64,000 nt of DNA from Dechloromonas sp. CZR5. Lineage in GTDB: Bacteria > Pseudomonadota > Gammaproteobacteria > Burkholderiales > Rhodocyclaceae. Each line of letters begins with the position of its first letter. The stretch's first letter is position 1. This document shows, in pieces, positions 29,528 to 39,060 of the stretch. The stretch spans positions 1-64,000 of the forward strand of contig NZ_VUYQ01000011.1 in NCBI RefSeq assembly GCF_008711155.1, written 5' to 3'. The notes beneath the pieces are model-generated. The model did not search any database, was not told the origin of the DNA, and saw only the letters and a program-made list of their open reading frames with translations. A program made the position numbers and the translations under genes.

Positions 29528-30724
29528 TCAGCGCGCAACGCGCCGGTAGAGCAGATAGCCCGCCAGAGACAGGGTCATCGTCGCCACGATGGCCCATGCC
29601 ATCGGCCGGCCGCTGCCATCGTGAGTGTAACTGACCGCCGCGCTGGCCCACATGCCGAATCCGAATTGGCTGGAACCGAACAGCGCCGCCGCCGCACCGG
29701 CATTCTGCGGATAGCGTGCCATGAGCAAGCCGACGCAGTTGGCGCCGAGCAAACCGGTCATGCTGACCACGACGAAGAGACCGGCAATCACCAGCGGCAG
29801 CACGTCGCCGCCAAACACGGCCGCCGCCAGCAGCAACGCCCCGGCAAAGCCGCAGGCGCAGCCGATGCTGGCCATCGTGGCGGCGCCCCGGCTTTTGACC
29901 AGACGGCTGTTGGCATAGTTGGCCGCGAAGATGCCCAGCGCGTTGGCCGCGAACAAGGCGCCGTAAGCGAGTGGCGACAGTTTCTGCAAGGCGATGAAAT
30001 AGAACGGACTGGCCGTGATGTAGGCGAACATCGCGGCGAACGACATGCCGCCGGCCAGCAACAACCCGATGGCGACCGGATCGAGTGCCAGGCGGCCATA
30101 GGCAGCGAAGGCAGCGGCCAGCGACATCTGCCCGCGTTTTTCGGGGGGCAGTGTTTCGGGCAACAGGCGCCAGACGACTACCAGGCTGAGCACGCCCCAG
30201 GCCAGCACGGCCGCGAAGGTGCCCCGCCAGCCAAAGCCGGCCAGCAAGGCACTGCCGAGCAAGGGCGCAAGCAGCGGCGCAATGGCCGTGACCATGGCCA
30301 TCAGCGACAGCTTGCGGATCGCCTCGGTCGGCGAATAAACGTCTCGCACGACGGCCCGCGCCAGAACCGAGGCGGCCCCGCCCCCCAATGCCTGGACAAA
30401 ACGGGCCAGTATCAGTTGTTCGACCGCCGAGGCCAGCATGCAGGCCAGGCTGGCCAGCGAAAACAGCGCGATCCCGGTCAACATCACGGTGCGCCGTCCG
30501 TAGCGATCGGAAATCGGCCCGTAGAACAGCATGCCGACGGCGAAGCCGGCAAGGAAGACGGTGATCGACGACTGAACAGCCTCGGGCGAAGCTCCCAGCC
30601 CAGCCGCGATGGCCGGCAAGGCGGGCAAATAGAGATCGATGGCCAGCGGCCCGAATGCGACGAGCGCGCCGAGCAGCAAAATGAAACGGCCCTCGCGGGC
30701 CGTTTCGACAGGATCAGGTGTCAT
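29528..30724 (-). CDS. Bcr/CflA-family multidrug MFS transporter
   Basis: 398 aa with 12 predicted membrane helices. The first helix ends FGPLAIDLYLPALPAIAAGL, and the loop YGPISDRYGRRTVMLTGI is the Bcr/CflA pattern. It is an efflux protein of unknown substrate. A terminator-like hairpin (30683-30706) lies within its first 15 codons, so its expression may depend on read-through from the hpa operon. Confidence 0.88.
   Translation of the reverse strand: MTPDPVETAREGRFILLLGALVAFGPLAIDLYLPALPAIAAGLGASPEAVQSSITVFLAGFAVGMLFYGPISDRYGRRTVMLTGIALFSLASLACMLASAVEQLILARFVQALGGGAASVLARAVVRDVYSPTEAIRKLSLMAMVTAIAPLLAPLLGSALLAGFGWRGTFAAVLAWGVLSLVVVWRLLPETLPPEKRGQMSLAAAFAAYGRLALDPVAIGLLLAGGMSFAAMFAYITASPFYFIALQKLSPLAYGALFAANALGIFAANYANSRLVKSRGAATMASIGCACGFAGALLLAAAVFGGDVLPLVIAGLFVVVSMTGLLGANCVGLLMARYPQNAGAAAALFGSSQFGFGMWASAAVSYTHDGSGRPMAWAIVATMTLSLAGYLLYRRVAR
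30683..30706 (-). terminator. Terminator-like hairpin inside the MFS start region
   Basis: GAAACGGCCC and GGGCCGTTTC form a perfect 10-bp stem with a 4-nt loop. Read on the minus strand it is followed by ATTTTGC, a short T-rich tail. It lies 87-110 bp after the gabD stop and could end the hpa operon. It also encodes residues of the MFS N-terminus, so it may be dual use or chance. Confidence 0.4.
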
Positions 30725-30792
30725 CCGGGATTCTTCGTTTGGCCGCCATACCGACCCGAGACAGGATATCCCGGGCTGGAAGGCCGTGAATG

Positions 30793-32247
30793 TTAAAGAC
30801 CGCCCAAGGCCAGGTACTTGGTTTCCATGTACTCGTCGAGACCGTGGCTGGAGCCTTCGCGGCCGATGCCCGACAGCTTGACGCCGCCGAACGGGGCGAC
30901 TTCGGTCGAGATCAGGCCGGTGTTGACGCCGACCATGCCGTATTCGAGCTGCTTCGACACGCGCCAGACGCGACCATGGTCCTTGGAGAAGAAGTAGGCG
31001 GCGAGGCCGAATTCGGTGTCGTTGGCCATCTGCACGGCCTCGGCTTCGGTCTTGAAGCGGAACAGCGGCGCCACCGGCCCGAAGATTTCTTCCTTGGCGA
31101 CGGCCATGCCGGTCGTCACGTCGGCCAGGATGGTCGGTTCGAACCAGGTGCGGCCCAGCGCATGGCGCTTGCCGCCGGTCACCACGCGGGCACCCTTGTC
31201 TGTGGCGTCCTTGACCAGTTCCTCGACCTTGTTGATCGCCGCATCGTCGATCAGCGGGCCTTGCGTGACGCCCTCTTCCATGCCGTTGCCGACCTTCAGA
31301 CCGGCGACGGCAGCAGCCAGCTTGCTGGCGAACAGATCGTAGATGCCGTCCTGGACCAGGAAGCGGTTGGAGCAGACGCAGGTCTGGCCGGCGTTGCGGT
31401 ACTTGGACGCCAGGGCACCCGCCACGGCGGCATCGACATCGGCGTCATCGAAGACGATGAACGGCGCATTGCCGCCCAGCTCCAGCGACATCTTCTTGAC
31501 CGTGCCGGCGCACTGCTGCATCAGCAACTGGCCGATCGGGGTCGAACCGGTGAAGGTCAGCTTGCGGACGATCGGGCTGGACGTCATCACGCCGCCGATG
31601 GCTGAGGCCTTGCCGGTCACCACGCTGAACACGCCGGCCGGGACGCCGGCACGCTCGGCCAGCTCGGCCAGAGCCAGCGCCGACAGCGGCGTCTGCTCGG
31701 CCGGCTTGAGGATGATGGTACAACCGGCGGCGAGCGCCGGAGCGACCTTGCGGGTGATCATCGCCGAGGGGAAGTTCCACGGCGTGATGGCGGCACAAAC
31801 GCCGACCGGCTCCTTGGTGACAACGATCTGGCGATCCTTGAACGGTGACGGGATGACTTCGCCGTAGGCGCGCTTGGCTTCCTCGGCGAACCATTCGACG
31901 TAGGCGGCAGCGTAGGCGATTTCGCCCTTGGCTTCGGCCAGCGGCTTGCCCTGCTCGGCCGTCATCAGCGCGCCGAGGTCGTCCTGGTTGGCCATCAGCA
32001 GGTCGAACCAGCGGCGCAGGATGCGCGCGCGCTCGGCTGCTGTGGTTTCGCGCCAGGTCTTGAGCGCCTTGTCGGCGGCCTGGATGGCGCGCTCGGTTTC
32101 GGCGGCGCCGCAGCGCGGCACGGTCGCGATGGTTTCGCCCGTTGCCGGATTGGTGACGGCGATGGTTTCGCCGTTGTCGGCACCGACCCAGGCACCATCG
32201 ATATAGCAGGCCTGACGCAGCAGGTTGGGATCCTTCAATGCCAGCAT
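30793..32247 (-). CDS. gabD: Succinate-semialdehyde dehydrogenase
   Basis: 484 aa, the GabD length. The general base Glu lies in SLELGGNAPFIVFDDAD and the nucleophile Cys in NAGQTCVCSNRF; the NAD-site segment TPWNFPSAMITRK precedes. In the homoprotocatechuate pathway HpaI yields pyruvate and succinic semialdehyde, which this enzyme oxidises to succinate. It is the last gene of the hpa operon, 21 bp after hpaI, which supports that job. Confidence 0.93.
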   Translation of the reverse strand: MLALKDPNLLRQACYIDGAWVGADNGETIAVTNPATGETIATVPRCGAAETERAIQAADKALKTWRETTAAERARILRRWFDLLMANQDDLGALMTAEQGKPLAEAKGEIAYAAAYVEWFAEEAKRAYGEVIPSPFKDRQIVVTKEPVGVCAAITPWNFPSAMITRKVAPALAAGCTIILKPAEQTPLSALALAELAERAGVPAGVFSVVTGKASAIGGVMTSSPIVRKLTFTGSTPIGQLLMQQCAGTVKKMSLELGGNAPFIVFDDADVDAAVAGALASKYRNAGQTCVCSNRFLVQDGIYDLFASKLAAAVAGLKVGNGMEEGVTQGPLIDDAAINKVEELVKDATDKGARVVTGGKRHALGRTWFEPTILADVTTGMAVAKEEIFGPVAPLFRFKTEAEAVQMANDTEFGLAAYFFSKDHGRVWRVSKQLEYGMVGVNTGLISTEVAPFGGVKLSGIGREGSSHGLDEYMETKYLALGGL

Positions 32248-32268
32248 GGACTGTTCTCCTTGAATGTT

Positions 32269-33060
32269 TTAGTAAGCCGCGCCGCTCTTGGCGGAGCCGG
32301 CCTGCTTGAATTTGTCGGCCAGGGCGACCGAGGCATTGCGCAGCAGCAAGGCATCGACACCGACCAGCAGGAAGCTGGCGCCCATCTCGCGATACCCGGC
32401 CGCGATGGTCGGATCGGCCGAGAAAACACCGGCGGCCTTGCCGGCAGCAGCGATCTGGCGAATGGCGCCTTCGACCGCCACCTTAACGTCCGGATGCCCC
32501 GGATTGCCGAGATGCCCCATCGAGGCGGCCAGATCGGACGGACCGATGAACACGGCGTCGACGCCATCGACCTTGAGGATGTCGGCGAGACCGGCCAAAC
32601 CGGCGACGGACTCGATCTGCACGATCAGGCACATTTCCTGGTCGGCCTTGGCGAAATAGCCGTCCACGCCGTTCCAGCGGGCGGCACGGGCGAGCGCCGT
32701 GCCGACGCCGCGGATGCCGTGCGGCGGATAGCGCATGGCGCGCACCAGCGATTCGGCTTCTTCGGCGGTTTCGACCATCGGCACCATCAGCGTCTGGACG
32801 CCGCCGTCGAGCAGTTGCTTGATGCGGGCGACGTCGTGGTCGACGGTACGCACCACCGGTCGCACCGGGTACTGACCCAGCACCTGCAGTTGCTCGATGA
32901 TGGAGCGCAGGTCGTTGGGGCCGTGCTCGCCGTCGATCAGCAGCCAGTCGAAACCGGCCGTACCGACCACTTCGGCGGCGTAGGCGTTGGCCATGCCGAG
33001 AAAGAGGCCGATCTGCGTTTCACCGGCTGCCAGGGCGCGCTTGAAGGTGTTGAGAGGCAT
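32269..33060 (-). CDS. hpaI: 4-hydroxy-2-oxoheptane-1,7-dioate aldolase HpaI
   Basis: 263 aa class II (metal-dependent) aldolase of the HpcH/HpaI family. Key segments are FDWLLIDGEHGPNDL, LMVPMVETAEEAE, YPPHGIRGVGTALARAARWN and VDAVFIGPSDLAASMG, close to E. coli HpaI (262 aa). The reaction gives pyruvate plus succinic semialdehyde. A GTG two codons upstream (33066) has better spacing from AGGAAG and is an alternative start. Confidence 0.95.
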   Translation of the reverse strand: MPLNTFKRALAAGETQIGLFLGMANAYAAEVVGTAGFDWLLIDGEHGPNDLRSIIEQLQVLGQYPVRPVVRTVDHDVARIKQLLDGGVQTLMVPMVETAEEAESLVRAMRYPPHGIRGVGTALARAARWNGVDGYFAKADQEMCLIVQIESVAGLAGLADILKVDGVDAVFIGPSDLAASMGHLGNPGHPDVKVAVEGAIRQIAAAGKAAGVFSADPTIAAGYREMGASFLLVGVDALLLRNASVALADKFKQAGSAKSGAAY

Positions 33061-33082
33061 GTCCACGGAGTTTGCTTCCTTG

Positions 33083-33886
33083 TCAGACGAAACGGGCGGT
33101 GATGTTGCCCAGCGGGCCGTAATCGACGTGGATGGTATCACCCGGCGCGACCTTGACCGGACGGGTGAACGAGCCGGCCAGGATGATCTGGCCCGGTTCC
33201 AGCGCGACACCGTGCGGCGCGAACTTCTTGGCCAGCCAGGAAATGCCGTTGGCCGGGTGATTCAGCACGCCGGCGGCGACACCGGTTTCCTCGATGATGC
33301 CGTTCTTGTAGAGCAGCGCGGCCGCCCAGCGCAGGTCGATGTCGAGCGGCTTGATCGGGCGGCCGCCGAGGATGATGCCGACGTTGGCGGCATTGTCCGA
33401 AATAGTGTCCATCACCTTGCGCGGCCGCTTGCTTTCCGGATCGATACGGTGGCAGCGGGCGTCGATGATCTCGACTGCCGGGGTCACGTAGTCGGTGGCC
33501 GACAGCACGTCGAAGATGGTGACGTTCTCGCCTTCGAGGCGATCCTTGAGGATGAAGGCCAGCTCGACCTCGACCATCGGATCGATGAAGCGGGAACAGG
33601 GAATCTCGGCGGCGTCCTTGTAGACCATTTCGTCGAGCAGCGTGCCGAAGTCCGGCTCGTTGATCTGCGACGACATCTGCATCGCGCGCGAGGTCAGGCC
33701 GATCTTGTGGCCGACGATCTTCTGGCCCTCGGCCAGCTTCATCTGCACCCAGGCCTTCTGGATGGCGTAGGCGTCGGGGATGGTGATTTCCGGGTGGTCC
33801 AGCGAAATCTGGCGCACCGGCTTGCGGGCCTTTTCGGCTTCGTGCAGGCGGCGCGCAGCCGCTTCGATGATGTCTTGGCTGAGCAT
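33083..33886 (-). CDS. hpaH: 2-oxohept-4-ene-1,7-dioate hydratase HpaH
   Basis: 267 aa, the same length as E. coli HpaH. The fumarylacetoacetase-like hydratase core is visible in [27 protein letters not shown] and [16 protein letters not shown]. It adds water to 2-oxohept-4-enedioate ahead of the HpaI aldolase. GAGGAGA precedes the start. It lies 16 bp after hpaF and 22 bp before hpaI. Confidence 0.95.
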   Translation of the reverse strand: MLSQDIIEAAARRLHEAEKARKPVRQISLDHPEITIPDAYAIQKAWVQMKLAEGQKIVGHKIGLTSRAMQMSSQINEPDFGTLLDEMVYKDAAEIPCSRFIDPMVEVELAFILKDRLEGENVTIFDVLSATDYVTPAVEIIDARCHRIDPESKRPRKVMDTISDNAANVGIILGGRPIKPLDIDLRWAAALLYKNGIIEETGVAAGVLNHPANGISWLAKKFAPHGVALEPGQIILAGSFTRPVKVAPGDTIHVDYGPLGNITARFV

Positions 33887-33902
33887 CTTTATCTCTCCTC
33901 TG

Positions 33903-34298
33903 TCAGTTTTTCTTGTAGCGGGGGTGAATGTTGTTTTTCTTCCAGGTGCCGGCCTCGCTGAACTCGGCGATTTCCATCGACAAGGCCAGTCCGTGGCGTT
34001 CAAAGAAGGCGGCGAAGTGTTCGCTCAACATCGCGAACAGTTCGTCGCCGGTCTTTTTCCTGGCTTCGTCGGAACGCCCGGCGCCGATCTTCAGCGTGGC
34101 GTGCACAAAGGCGTCGCTCGATTGGGCGCCGTCGGCCACGCAGTAGTCCTTGAGCCAGATGACGCGGGAGCGGATGCCCCCGGTCGGATAGACCCCACCC
34201 TGGTCAATGAGCACCTGGTTGGATTTCCGGAGCAAACCCTTGATGTCGGCTTCCGCCACATCGAGGTTGTCGGTGATTTCATAGATCAGATGGGGCAT
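33903..34298 (-). CDS. hpaF: 5-carboxymethyl-2-hydroxymuconate isomerase HpaF
   Basis: 131 aa, tautomerase superfamily. Pro2 follows the initiator Met (MPHLIYEITDNLDV) and becomes the catalytic N-terminal proline. The segment IRSRVIWLKDYCVADG is typical of CHMI. It converts 5-carboxymethyl-2-hydroxymuconate to its oxo form. E. coli HpaF is about 126 aa. Confidence 0.95.
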   Translation of the reverse strand: MPHLIYEITDNLDVAEADIKGLLRKSNQVLIDQGGVYPTGGIRSRVIWLKDYCVADGAQSSDAFVHATLKIGAGRSDEARKKTGDELFAMLSEHFAAFFERHGLALSMEIAEFSEAGTWKKNNIHPRYKKN

Positions 34299-34317
34299 TC
34301 CTCGCTCCTTGCGCGAA

Positions 34318-35214
34318 TCAGGAAACCGGCATTTCCATGCCGACGCCGCGGGCCAGCGGCGGGATGCCGGCGACCGGCAGATTGACGACGACCTGGCCGG
34401 TCCCCGAGCTTTCGAAGTAGGGGCAGACGATCTCGGCCTTGCCTTCGTACTTGTCCCAGCCGATGGCGCCGAACAGCATGGCGGTGTCGTGCATCTTGCC
34501 TTCGCCGGTGCAGTACTGGGCGTACTCGGGCAGCATGCGCAGGAAGGTATCCCACTCGCCGCCTTCCCACAGTTGCAGGGCGCGCAGGTCGACCTGCTTG
34601 TTGAATTCGCGGCTGATGGTATTGAAGCCCTGCTCGACCAGGCGGTTTTCCCAGATCTGGTGCGACATCGAGCCGCTGGCGACGATGGCGACGCGGCAGT
34701 TGCTACGGGCGACGGCCTTGGCCAGCGCCTCACCGAGAATGCGCGACTCCTCCAGCGAGCCAAAGGTGCTCCAGCCGGCGATCGAGACAACCTTGATCTT
34801 GCCTTCCGGGTTCATGTAGCGCATCGGCAGGATGGTGCCGTACTCAAGGTCGAGGGAAGCGACTTCGTGGGCGCGGGTCTTGACGCCCATGGCCGTGGCT
34901 TCCTCGGCGATCATCCGCCCGAGTTCCGGGTTGCCCGGGAATTCGTAGGGCAGGTCCTGGATGAAGTGCGGGAACTCGTGGCTGGTGTAGTTGCCTTTGT
35001 GCACCGCGTTGTTGTTGATGTGGTAGCCGGCGTTGACCAGCCAGTGCGTGTCGAACACGATGAAGGTGTCGACGCCGAGCTCGACCGCGCGACGGCCGAG
35101 CTCGCGCTCGGCGTCGATGGCGGCCTGGCGGCAGCCGTGGGCCGGACCCGGTTGTTCGGAAATAAGCATCGAAGGCACATGTGTGCACTTGATGGCCATG
35201 ACGATTTCACCCAT
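34318..35214 (-). CDS. Second HpaD-like extradiol dioxygenase paralogue
   Basis: 298 aa LigB-superfamily (class III) extradiol dioxygenase. It aligns along its length with the canonical HpaD next to it: CTHVPSM with H12, IVFDTHWLVNAGYHIN, VASGSMSHQIWEN and GKMHDTAMLFGAIGWDKYEG are all kept. It has about 16 extra residues at the C-terminus. The metal and catalytic His residues are intact, so it should be active. It may cleave a related catechol. The gene is in the hpa operon between hpaD and hpaF. Confidence 0.88.
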   Translation of the reverse strand: MGEIVMAIKCTHVPSMLISEQPGPAHGCRQAAIDAERELGRRAVELGVDTFIVFDTHWLVNAGYHINNNAVHKGNYTSHEFPHFIQDLPYEFPGNPELGRMIAEEATAMGVKTRAHEVASLDLEYGTILPMRYMNPEGKIKVVSIAGWSTFGSLEESRILGEALAKAVARSNCRVAIVASGSMSHQIWENRLVEQGFNTISREFNKQVDLRALQLWEGGEWDTFLRMLPEYAQYCTGEGKMHDTAMLFGAIGWDKYEGKAEIVCPYFESSGTGQVVVNLPVAGIPPLARGVGMEMPVS

Positions 35215-35284
35215 GTTGCTGTCTCCCTTTGATGGTGTGGAAAGTGTTCACGGTTGGGGGTGAAGGTGGCTTTACGCTCTTTAG

Positions 35285-36133
35285 TTAGACGGGAAAGACG
35301 ACATTGATCTGGCCGGTACCGGACGAACCGAAATACGGGGTGACCACTTCCGCCTTGCCCTGGTAATCCTCGGCACCGAGTACGCCAAGCAGCATGGCGG
35401 TGTCGTGCATCATGCCTTCGCCGTGGCACTTGACCGCGTACTCCGGCAACATGCCGCAGAAGGTCTTCCAGTCGCCGTTCTTCCAGAGTTCGACGACATG
35501 GTGATCGATGGTTTCCAGGAACGGGTCCCAGACCTTGTGCAGGAACTGCTCGGACACGCCGTTCTGGGCGAAGCGGTGCGAAAGCGAACCCGAAGCCAGC
35601 ACGGCGACATTACCCTCGAACTTTTCCTCGATGGCCTTGCGCACGGCGCGGCCCAGTTGGATCGAATCGGCCAGGTTATGCACGGTGCACAGCGCGGAAA
35701 CCGAGACGACCTTGAACTGCTTGTCCTCGTTCATGTAGCGCATCGGGACCAGCGTGCCGTACTCCAGCGCCAGGCTGGTCGCATCGTGGGCGCGGGTATG
35801 CACGCCGGCGGCGGTCGCCACGTCGGCGATGGCGTGACCGAGTGCCGGGTTGCCTTCATACGAGAACGGCATGTTCTTGATGAAGTGCGGCAGTTCGTTG
35901 GAGGTATAGATGCCCTCCCACGATGGCGCGCAGTTGATGTGATAACCGGAATTGACCAGCCAGTGCGTGTCGAAGACGACGATGGTGTCGACGTTCAACT
36001 CACGCATGCGGCGGGCGATTTCCTTGTGGCCGTCGATGGCCGCCTGGCGGCAGCCCTTGTGCGGCCCGTCCAGTTCCGACAGATACATCGACGGAACGTG
36101 GGTGATCTTGGCGGCAAGTACGAGTTTTCCCAT
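35285..36133 (-). CDS. hpaD: Homoprotocatechuate 2,3-dioxygenase HpaD
   Basis: 282 aa, the closest of the two copies to E. coli HpaD (283 aa). It shares MGKLVLAAKITHVPSMYLSE almost residue for residue, along with VFDTHWLVNSGYHINC and LEYGTLVPMRYMNEDK. It opens the ring of 3,4-dihydroxyphenylacetate by extradiol cleavage, using Fe(II). The start with GGAGGAGA upstream removes a long out-of-family extension into hpaE. Confidence 0.95.
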   Translation of the reverse strand: MGKLVLAAKITHVPSMYLSELDGPHKGCRQAAIDGHKEIARRMRELNVDTIVVFDTHWLVNSGYHINCAPSWEGIYTSNELPHFIKNMPFSYEGNPALGHAIADVATAAGVHTRAHDATSLALEYGTLVPMRYMNEDKQFKVVSVSALCTVHNLADSIQLGRAVRKAIEEKFEGNVAVLASGSLSHRFAQNGVSEQFLHKVWDPFLETIDHHVVELWKNGDWKTFCGMLPEYAVKCHGEGMMHDTAMLLGVLGAEDYQGKAEVVTPYFGSSGTGQINVVFPV

Positions 36134-36156
36134 GATATGTCTCCTCCTTCCCTGCC

Positions 36157-37611
36157 TCAGATGCCCCAGCGCGGGATGTGATGGCTGCCGTAAGACACGG
36201 CGATGTTCTTGGCTTCGCAGAACACTTCGTAGCTGTAGTGGTTGCCTTCGCGGCCGGTGCCGGAAGCCTTGCTGCCGCCGAAGGGCTGGCGCAGGTCGCG
36301 GACGTTCTGGCTGTTGACGAAGGTCATGCCGGACTCGATGGCCTTGGCCAGGCGGATGGCGCGGCCGGTGTTGTTGGTCCACAAGTACGACGACAGGCCG
36401 TAGATGGTGTCGTTGGCGATGGCGACGGCTTCCTCTTCGGTCTTGAAGCGGATGATGCACGGCACCGGCCCGAAGATTTCTTCCTGGGCGATGCGCATCT
36501 TGTTGTCGACGCCGGCGAAGACGGTCGGCTGGACCCAGAAACCATTCTTGAACTTGTCGTCGACCACCGGCGTGCCGCCGCCGAAGACGACTTCGGCGCC
36601 TTCCTGCTTGCCGAGTTCGATGTAGTAATTGACCTTTTCCTGGTGGCCCCTGGAGATCATCGGGCCGATGATGGTGCTCATGTCGGTCGGGTCGCCGACC
36701 TTGATTTTCGCAGCGCGGGCGGCGAAATCGGCGACGAACTTGTCGTAGATGCCGGCCTGGACGATGATCCGCGACCCCGCAGTGCAGCGTTCGCCGTTGT
36801 TCGAGAAGATCATGAAGATGGCGGCGTCGAGGGCACGTTCGTAGTCGGCATCGTCGAAGATGATGAACGGCGACTTGCCGCCCAGTTCCATCGAAAACTT
36901 CTTCAGACCGGCCGACTTGACGATGCGGTTGCCGGTGGCGGTCGAGCCGGTGAAGGAGATCGAACGGACATCCGGGTGGGCGACCAGCGGTTCGCCGGCG
37001 GTGTGGCCAAAACCATGCACGACGTTGAACACGCCCGCAGGAATGCCGGCTTCGAGGGCCAATTCGCCGAGGCGATTGGCGGTCAGCGGCGACAGCTCGG
37101 ACATCTTCATCACGGCCGTGTTGCCGAAGGCCAGGCAGGGCGCGGTCTTCCAGGTGGCGGTCATGAACGGCACGTTCCACGGCGAGATCAGCGCGCAGAC
37201 GCCGACCGGCTGCCACAGCGTGTAGTTGAGGTGGCCGGTGTCGGAATCGTAGGTTTCGCCGTGCATGTGCTGGATCAACTCGGCGAAGTAGTTGAAGTTG
37301 TCGGAGGCGCGCGGCACCAGCACCTTCTTGGTCTGGTGGGTAACCTGGCCGGTGTCGGCGGTTTCCAGGTCAGCGATCGGCTCGACGTTGGCGGCGATCA
37401 GTTCGCCCAGCTTGCGCACCAAACGGGCGCGCTCCTTGACCGGCGTCGCGGCCCAGCCCGGGAAGGCAGCCTTGGCCGCGGCCACCGCGGCGTTGACCTC
37501 GTCCTGGCCACCGCTGGCGACGGTATCGATCACCTCGCCGGTCGCCGGATTGATGGTCTCGAAGCTTTCCTTGCTGCCGACCTTCTGGCCGTTGATGATG
37601 TGCTGGATCAT
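36157..37611 (-). CDS. hpaE: 5-carboxymethyl-2-hydroxymuconate semialdehyde dehydrogenase HpaE
   Basis: 484 aa aldehyde dehydrogenase. The general base lies in SMELGGKSPFIIFDDAD and the nucleophile in SNNGERCTAGSRI; the segment WQPVGVCALISPWNVPFMTA is typical of HpaE. It oxidises the semialdehyde made by HpaD. It sits 19 bp after hpaG2 and 23 bp before hpaD. Confidence 0.95.
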   Translation of the reverse strand: MIQHIINGQKVGSKESFETINPATGEVIDTVASGGQDEVNAAVAAAKAAFPGWAATPVKERARLVRKLGELIAANVEPIADLETADTGQVTHQTKKVLVPRASDNFNYFAELIQHMHGETYDSDTGHLNYTLWQPVGVCALISPWNVPFMTATWKTAPCLAFGNTAVMKMSELSPLTANRLGELALEAGIPAGVFNVVHGFGHTAGEPLVAHPDVRSISFTGSTATGNRIVKSAGLKKFSMELGGKSPFIIFDDADYERALDAAIFMIFSNNGERCTAGSRIIVQAGIYDKFVADFAARAAKIKVGDPTDMSTIIGPMISRGHQEKVNYYIELGKQEGAEVVFGGGTPVVDDKFKNGFWVQPTVFAGVDNKMRIAQEEIFGPVPCIIRFKTEEEAVAIANDTIYGLSSYLWTNNTGRAIRLAKAIESGMTFVNSQNVRDLRQPFGGSKASGTGREGNHYSYEVFCEAKNIAVSYGSHHIPRWGI

Positions 37612-37630
37612 GTGCTGTTCTCGCTTTCTC

Positions 37631-38404
37631 TTAAGCGTTGGCGAAATAGGTGGCGTCGTCGACGATGGTGTTGACCAGGCAGCAGACGTTTTCGACTTCG
37701 GTTTCGATCACGTCGCCCGCCTTGACGTCGGCCAGGCCTTCCGGCGTGCCGGTCAGGATGACGTCGCCCGGATTCAGGGTCATGAAGGACGACAGGTATT
37801 CGATCAGCGTCGGGATGTCGAAGATCATGTCGGCAGTCGTGCCTTCCTGCGTCGTCTTGCCGTTGACCCGCGTCGTCAGCTTGAGCGCCATCGGGTTTGG
37901 CACGTCGGCGGCATCGACCAGCCAGGGACCGAGCGGCGTGCAGGCATCGCGGTTCTTGACGCGCAGGTTCGGACGGTAATAGTTCTCGAGATAGTCGCGG
38001 ATGGCGTAGTCGTTGGCCACGGTGTAGCCGGCAACCATGTCCATGGCGTCGGCCTTCTTGACGTTCTTGCCGGTCTTGCCGATCACGACGGCCAGCTCGC
38101 ACTCGTAGTGCATGTAGGTGGCGTCGGCCGGGCGGCGGGTGTTGGCCTTGTGGCCGGTAATGGCGTTCGGTCCCTTGAGGAAGACGAGCGGCACTTCCGG
38201 TGCCTTGAAAGCCAGTTCCTTGGCGTGGTCGGCGTAGTTCAGGCCGAGGGCGAAGACGGTGCCGGCTTCGACCGGCGGCAGCCACTGGAAGTCGCCGTCG
38301 TTGAGCAGGCGGCCATCGGCCAGGCGAACCTTGCCCGCGTTTTCAACACCGGCGTCGGTGACTTGATGAACGGCGCCGTTGTAGGCGATGCGACCGCGCT
38401 TCAT
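37631..38404 (-). CDS. hpaG2: HpaG2: C-terminal half-type isomerase/decarboxylase
   Basis: 257 aa FAA-hydrolase fold. Motifs are FALGLNYADHAKELAF, YMHYECELAVVIGKTGKNV, GYTVANDYAIRD and GDVILTGTPEGLADVKAGD. In E. coli HpaG is one 429-aa protein with two such domains; here they are separate genes. The pair decarboxylates 5-oxopent-3-ene-1,2,5-tricarboxylate and isomerises the product. The start overlaps the hpaG1 stop (ATGA). Confidence 0.93.
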   Translation of the reverse strand: MKRGRIAYNGAVHQVTDAGVENAGKVRLADGRLLNDGDFQWLPPVEAGTVFALGLNYADHAKELAFKAPEVPLVFLKGPNAITGHKANTRRPADATYMHYECELAVVIGKTGKNVKKADAMDMVAGYTVANDYAIRDYLENYYRPNLRVKNRDACTPLGPWLVDAADVPNPMALKLTTRVNGKTTQEGTTADMIFDIPTLIEYLSSFMTLNPGDVILTGTPEGLADVKAGDVIETEVENVCCLVNTIVDDATYFANA

Positions 38405-39045
38405 GCTGCGACTCCTTCGGCAATGGTGAAATTCAGGCTGCCGAGACCTTCGGCACTGATACGAACGGTGCTGCCGGCCTTGGCCTGCGGCGCCATGTAG
38501 CGCACGCCGACGAGCAGGACGTCGCCCTGGCTCAGGGTCATCCACTCCGTCACATCCGCCAGCAGTTTGGCCGGCGAACGGATCAGATCGTTCAATGAAC
38601 GGGTGTCGACCACCTGGCCGTCGATTTCGGTCGTCAGCGTCAGGCCGGCCAGATCGGCCAGCGGCTTGACCGAGGAAATCGGCAACGATCCATCAAAACA
38701 CTTCTCGCGGATGGCGGGACGGTAGTAGCTGGTATGCGGCAGGCTCAGGTCGGCAGCCAGCACGACGCCGGCGACCGCCTCCAGGGCATTGCCCGCTGCC
38801 AGTCGCCCGGCGGCACGGCCCATGACCAGACCGATGGTGGCTGCGACTTCGACGCTGTCCGCACCGGCCGGCAGGCTGACTGCGGCGCCGCAGGCAACGC
38901 GGGTATTGGCCGGTTTGAGATAGAGCACCGGCGCCTTGGGAGCACCCTTGTACGGGGCCTCCTCCAGCGAACCGATTTTCTGGACGGAAACGGTGTCATT
39001 GAGGATGACGCCGAAAACCGTACCGCACACTTGCTGTTTGATCAT
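38401..39045 (-). CDS. hpaG1: HpaG1: N-terminal half-type isomerase/decarboxylase
   Basis: 214 aa, the N-terminal FAA-hydrolase domain of HpaG as a free protein. It starts MIKQQVCGTVFGVILNDTVS and has PAPVLYLKPANT-like (KAPVLYLKPANTRV) and GDVLLVGVRYMAPQAKAGS segments. It probably forms a heteromer with HpaG2. It lies 15 bp after dctM. Confidence 0.92.
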   Translation of the reverse strand: MIKQQVCGTVFGVILNDTVSVQKIGSLEEAPYKGAPKAPVLYLKPANTRVACGAAVSLPAGADSVEVAATIGLVMGRAAGRLAAGNALEAVAGVVLAADLSLPHTSYYRPAIREKCFDGSLPISSVKPLADLAGLTLTTEIDGQVVDTRSLNDLIRSPAKLLADVTEWMTLSQGDVLLVGVRYMAPQAKAGSTVRISAEGLGSLNFTIAEGVAA

Positions 39046-39060
39046 GTTTCTAGACTCCGC

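Noticed and set aside
34318..35214. Second HpaD copy as a pseudogene
   Set aside because: The frame is intact and full length with the catalytic His residues kept, and it has its own ribosome site within the operon.
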